From Holophagaceae bacterium (GTDB lineage Bacteria; Acidobacteriota; Holophagae; Holophagales; Holophagaceae), in NCBI GenBank assembly GCA_025353305.1, contig JANXQX010000043.1, forward strand, positions 1-64,000: a stretch of DNA of 64,000 bases. The letters are read 5' to 3'. Below, in pieces: positions 62,850 through 64,000 of this stretch. The notes below the pieces were generated by a model. That model searched no databases, was not told the origin of the DNA, and was given only the letters and a program-made list of their open reading frames with translations. The position numbers were made by a program, and so were the translations under genes. Position 1 is the stretch's first letter, and every line of letters begins with the position of its first letter.

Positions 62850-64000
62850 TCAAGCCGTATACCCCGTTTCGTGCACATCCATGACTGCCCTTCCTGACGG
62901 ATCGACCATCTTCTGGAAGGCTTCGTCCCAGAGCAGGGCGGTGGCGGTGCTGCAGGCGATGCTCCTCTCGAAGGGCACGCAATTGACCGCCGTGGCGGAC
63001 GGGAAATGGTGCTCGAAGAATTGGCGGTAGAGGTAGGCTTCTTTGGTTTCGGGCGTTTTCACGGGGAAGCGTTCGTGCGCCCCGCGCATCATGCTGTCGC
63101 TGATTTCATGCTCGGCGTGAGCCTTCAAGCCGTTGATCCAGGCGTAGCCCACGCCATCGGAGAATTGCTCCTTCTGGCGCCAGAGGATCTCGTCCGGAAG
63201 GGTGCCATCGAAGGCATTTCGCAGCAGATATTTCTCGATGGGCTTCTCGTGCTTGGCGTTGCGGGGGATCTTCAGCTCAGGATCCAGCATCATCGCCACA
63301 TCCAGAAATTCGCGGTCCAGGAAGGGCACGCGCGCTTCCACGCCCCAGGCCGCGCTGGACTTGTTGGCCCGCAGACAGTCGTAGAGGTGGAGTTTTTGCA
63401 GCTTCTGCACGGTCTCATCGTGCAGCGCATGGCCATCCGGCGCTTTATGGAAGTACAGATAGCCGCCAAAGATCTCGTCCGCCCCTTCGCCCGAGAGGAT
63501 CATCTTGATGCCCATGGCGCGGATTTTCCGCATCATCAGGTACATGGGCGTCGAGGCCCGGATGCTCGTGATATCGAAGGTCTCCAGGTGGTAGATCACG
63601 TCCGAGAGGGCGTCCAGGCCCTCCTGCACGGTGAAGTGGATCTCGTGGTGGATGGCGCCGATGTGGTCGGCCACCTTCCGGGCGGGGGCCAGGTCCGGGG
63701 CGCCCTTGAGGCCCACGGAGAAGGAGTGGATCCGCGGCCACCAGGCGGGGCCACGCTCGTCGTCCTCCACCCGGCCCTCCCGGTGCCGGGCGGCCATGGC
63801 TGCGATGATGGACGAGTCCACGCCCCCCGAGATCAGCACGCCGTAGGGCACGTCGCACATCAGCTGCCGCCGGACCGCGGCCTCCAGGGCCTCCCGCAGG
63901 ACGACGGGGTCGAAGGGCTGCGAGGGATAGAAACCGGGCTCGGCCCACGCGGGCTCGTAGTACTTCTGGAACCCCTTCTCCGCCTCATGGCCAAGGAAGT
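62850..64000 (-). CDS. asnB: Asparagine synthetase (glutamine-hydrolysing), C-terminal part
   Basis: The frame enters from the right edge and shows the synthetase domain of AsnB. MCDVPYGVLISGGVDSSIIA contains the ATP pyrophosphatase loop SGGVDSS. It is followed by ILSGEGADEIFGGYLYF, VEARVPFLDREFLDVAMMLD and WRQKEQFSDGVGYAWI. The N-terminal amidotransferase half is outside the window. The tail ends ...RSIACSTATALLWDEAFQ and about 20 further residues. Only the segment from 64000 down to the TAA/TGA at 62850 is visible (about 383 residues). Product makes asparagine from aspartate, glutamine and ATP in the cytoplasm. Confidence 0.94.
   Translation of the reverse strand, partial: FLGHEAEKGFQKYYEPAWAEPGFYPSQPFDPVVLREALEAAVRRQLMCDVPYGVLISGGVDSSIIAAMAARHREGRVEDDERGPAWWPRIHSFSVGLKGAPDLAPARKVADHIGAIHHEIHFTVQEGLDALSDVIYHLETFDITSIRASTPMYLMMRKIRAMGIKMILSGEGADEIFGGYLYFHKAPDGHALHDETVQKLQKLHLYDCLRANKSSAAWGVEARVPFLDREFLDVAMMLDPELKIPRNAKHEKPIEKYLLRNAFDGTLPDEILWRQKEQFSDGVGYAWINGLKAHAEHEISDSMMRGAHERFPVKTPETKEAYLYRQFFEHHFPSATAVNCVPFERSIACSTATALLWDEAFQKMVDPSGRAVMDVHETGYTA

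Overview
The window reads as chromosome of a GC-rich, diderm, non-phototrophic bacterium. The best guess is Acidobacteriota of the Holophagae/Geothrix type. This is inferred from gene content, not from a marker gene: futalosine-route menaquinone synthesis (mqnC), CMP-Kdo synthesis for LPS (kdsB), TamB, a TonB-dependent receptor, three Ser/Thr kinases (one with a TolB-like/TPR output), a stand-alone methylmalonyl-CoA mutase catalytic subunit and many short housekeeping operons. No prophage, insertion sequence, CRISPR array, rRNA or tRNA gene was seen.

Layout. 1-12 kb: mqnC, a kinase with TPRs, a cytosolic 5'-nucleotidase, a cysteine desulfurase, rlmI, a zinc-ribbon membrane protein, an SPL-type radical SAM protein, an NAD(P)-binding epimerase-like protein, dnaX and moaD. 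12-19 kb (minus strand): kdsB, trxB, a soluble kinase and tamB. 19-26 kb (plus strand): fabH, rsmD, then four genes joined by ATGA overlaps: a histidine kinase, a REC-GAF-pseudokinase, a penicillin-binding-like SxxK protein and a SpoIID-like protein. 26-32 kb: a MocR regulator with candidate operators and a tiny leader ORF, a small helical protein, rpe, a GGDEF cyclase and an amidohydrolase. 32-41 kb: methylmalonyl-CoA mutase, ftsW, a frameshifted small membrane gene, a radical-SAM-linked DUF2344 protein, ileS-lspA, a beta-propeller lipoprotein and a Bax-inhibitor-1 protein. 41-49 kb: an HD protein, truA with a response regulator, a PHP phosphoesterase, a processive GT2 and a PEGA-type kinase. 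49-52 kb: an operon in which a UshA-like 5'-nucleotidase is split into two exported proteins. 52-59 kb: a complete trpEGDCFBA operon preceded by a tryptophan-rich leader peptide and an attenuator. 59-64 kb: a TonB-dependent receptor, a DUF2252 protein, a chimeric gene relic and the 3' part of asnB.

Two themes stand out beyond ordinary annotation. First, the trp operon has a textbook leader-peptide attenuator: three consecutive Trp codons, a terminator, and a competing pairing. Second, many intergenic spacers are filled by degenerate short-unit repeats (7-10 bp units), often with an inverted copy a few tens to 150 bases away. Examples are at 3741, 18217, 19170-19259, 33617-33758, 34881-34992, 36407-36475, 42318-42680, 50071-50139 and 54187-54290. 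They belong to several sequence families but share one architecture, and I cannot assign them to a known element class. Relic genes (5816, 35004-35274, 48776-48829, 62458-62719) also lie in such spacers.

No gap over 300 bases is left undescribed. 42294-42693 is the CAGATT-type repeat. 62349-62849 holds two gene relics and otherwise nothing recognisable.
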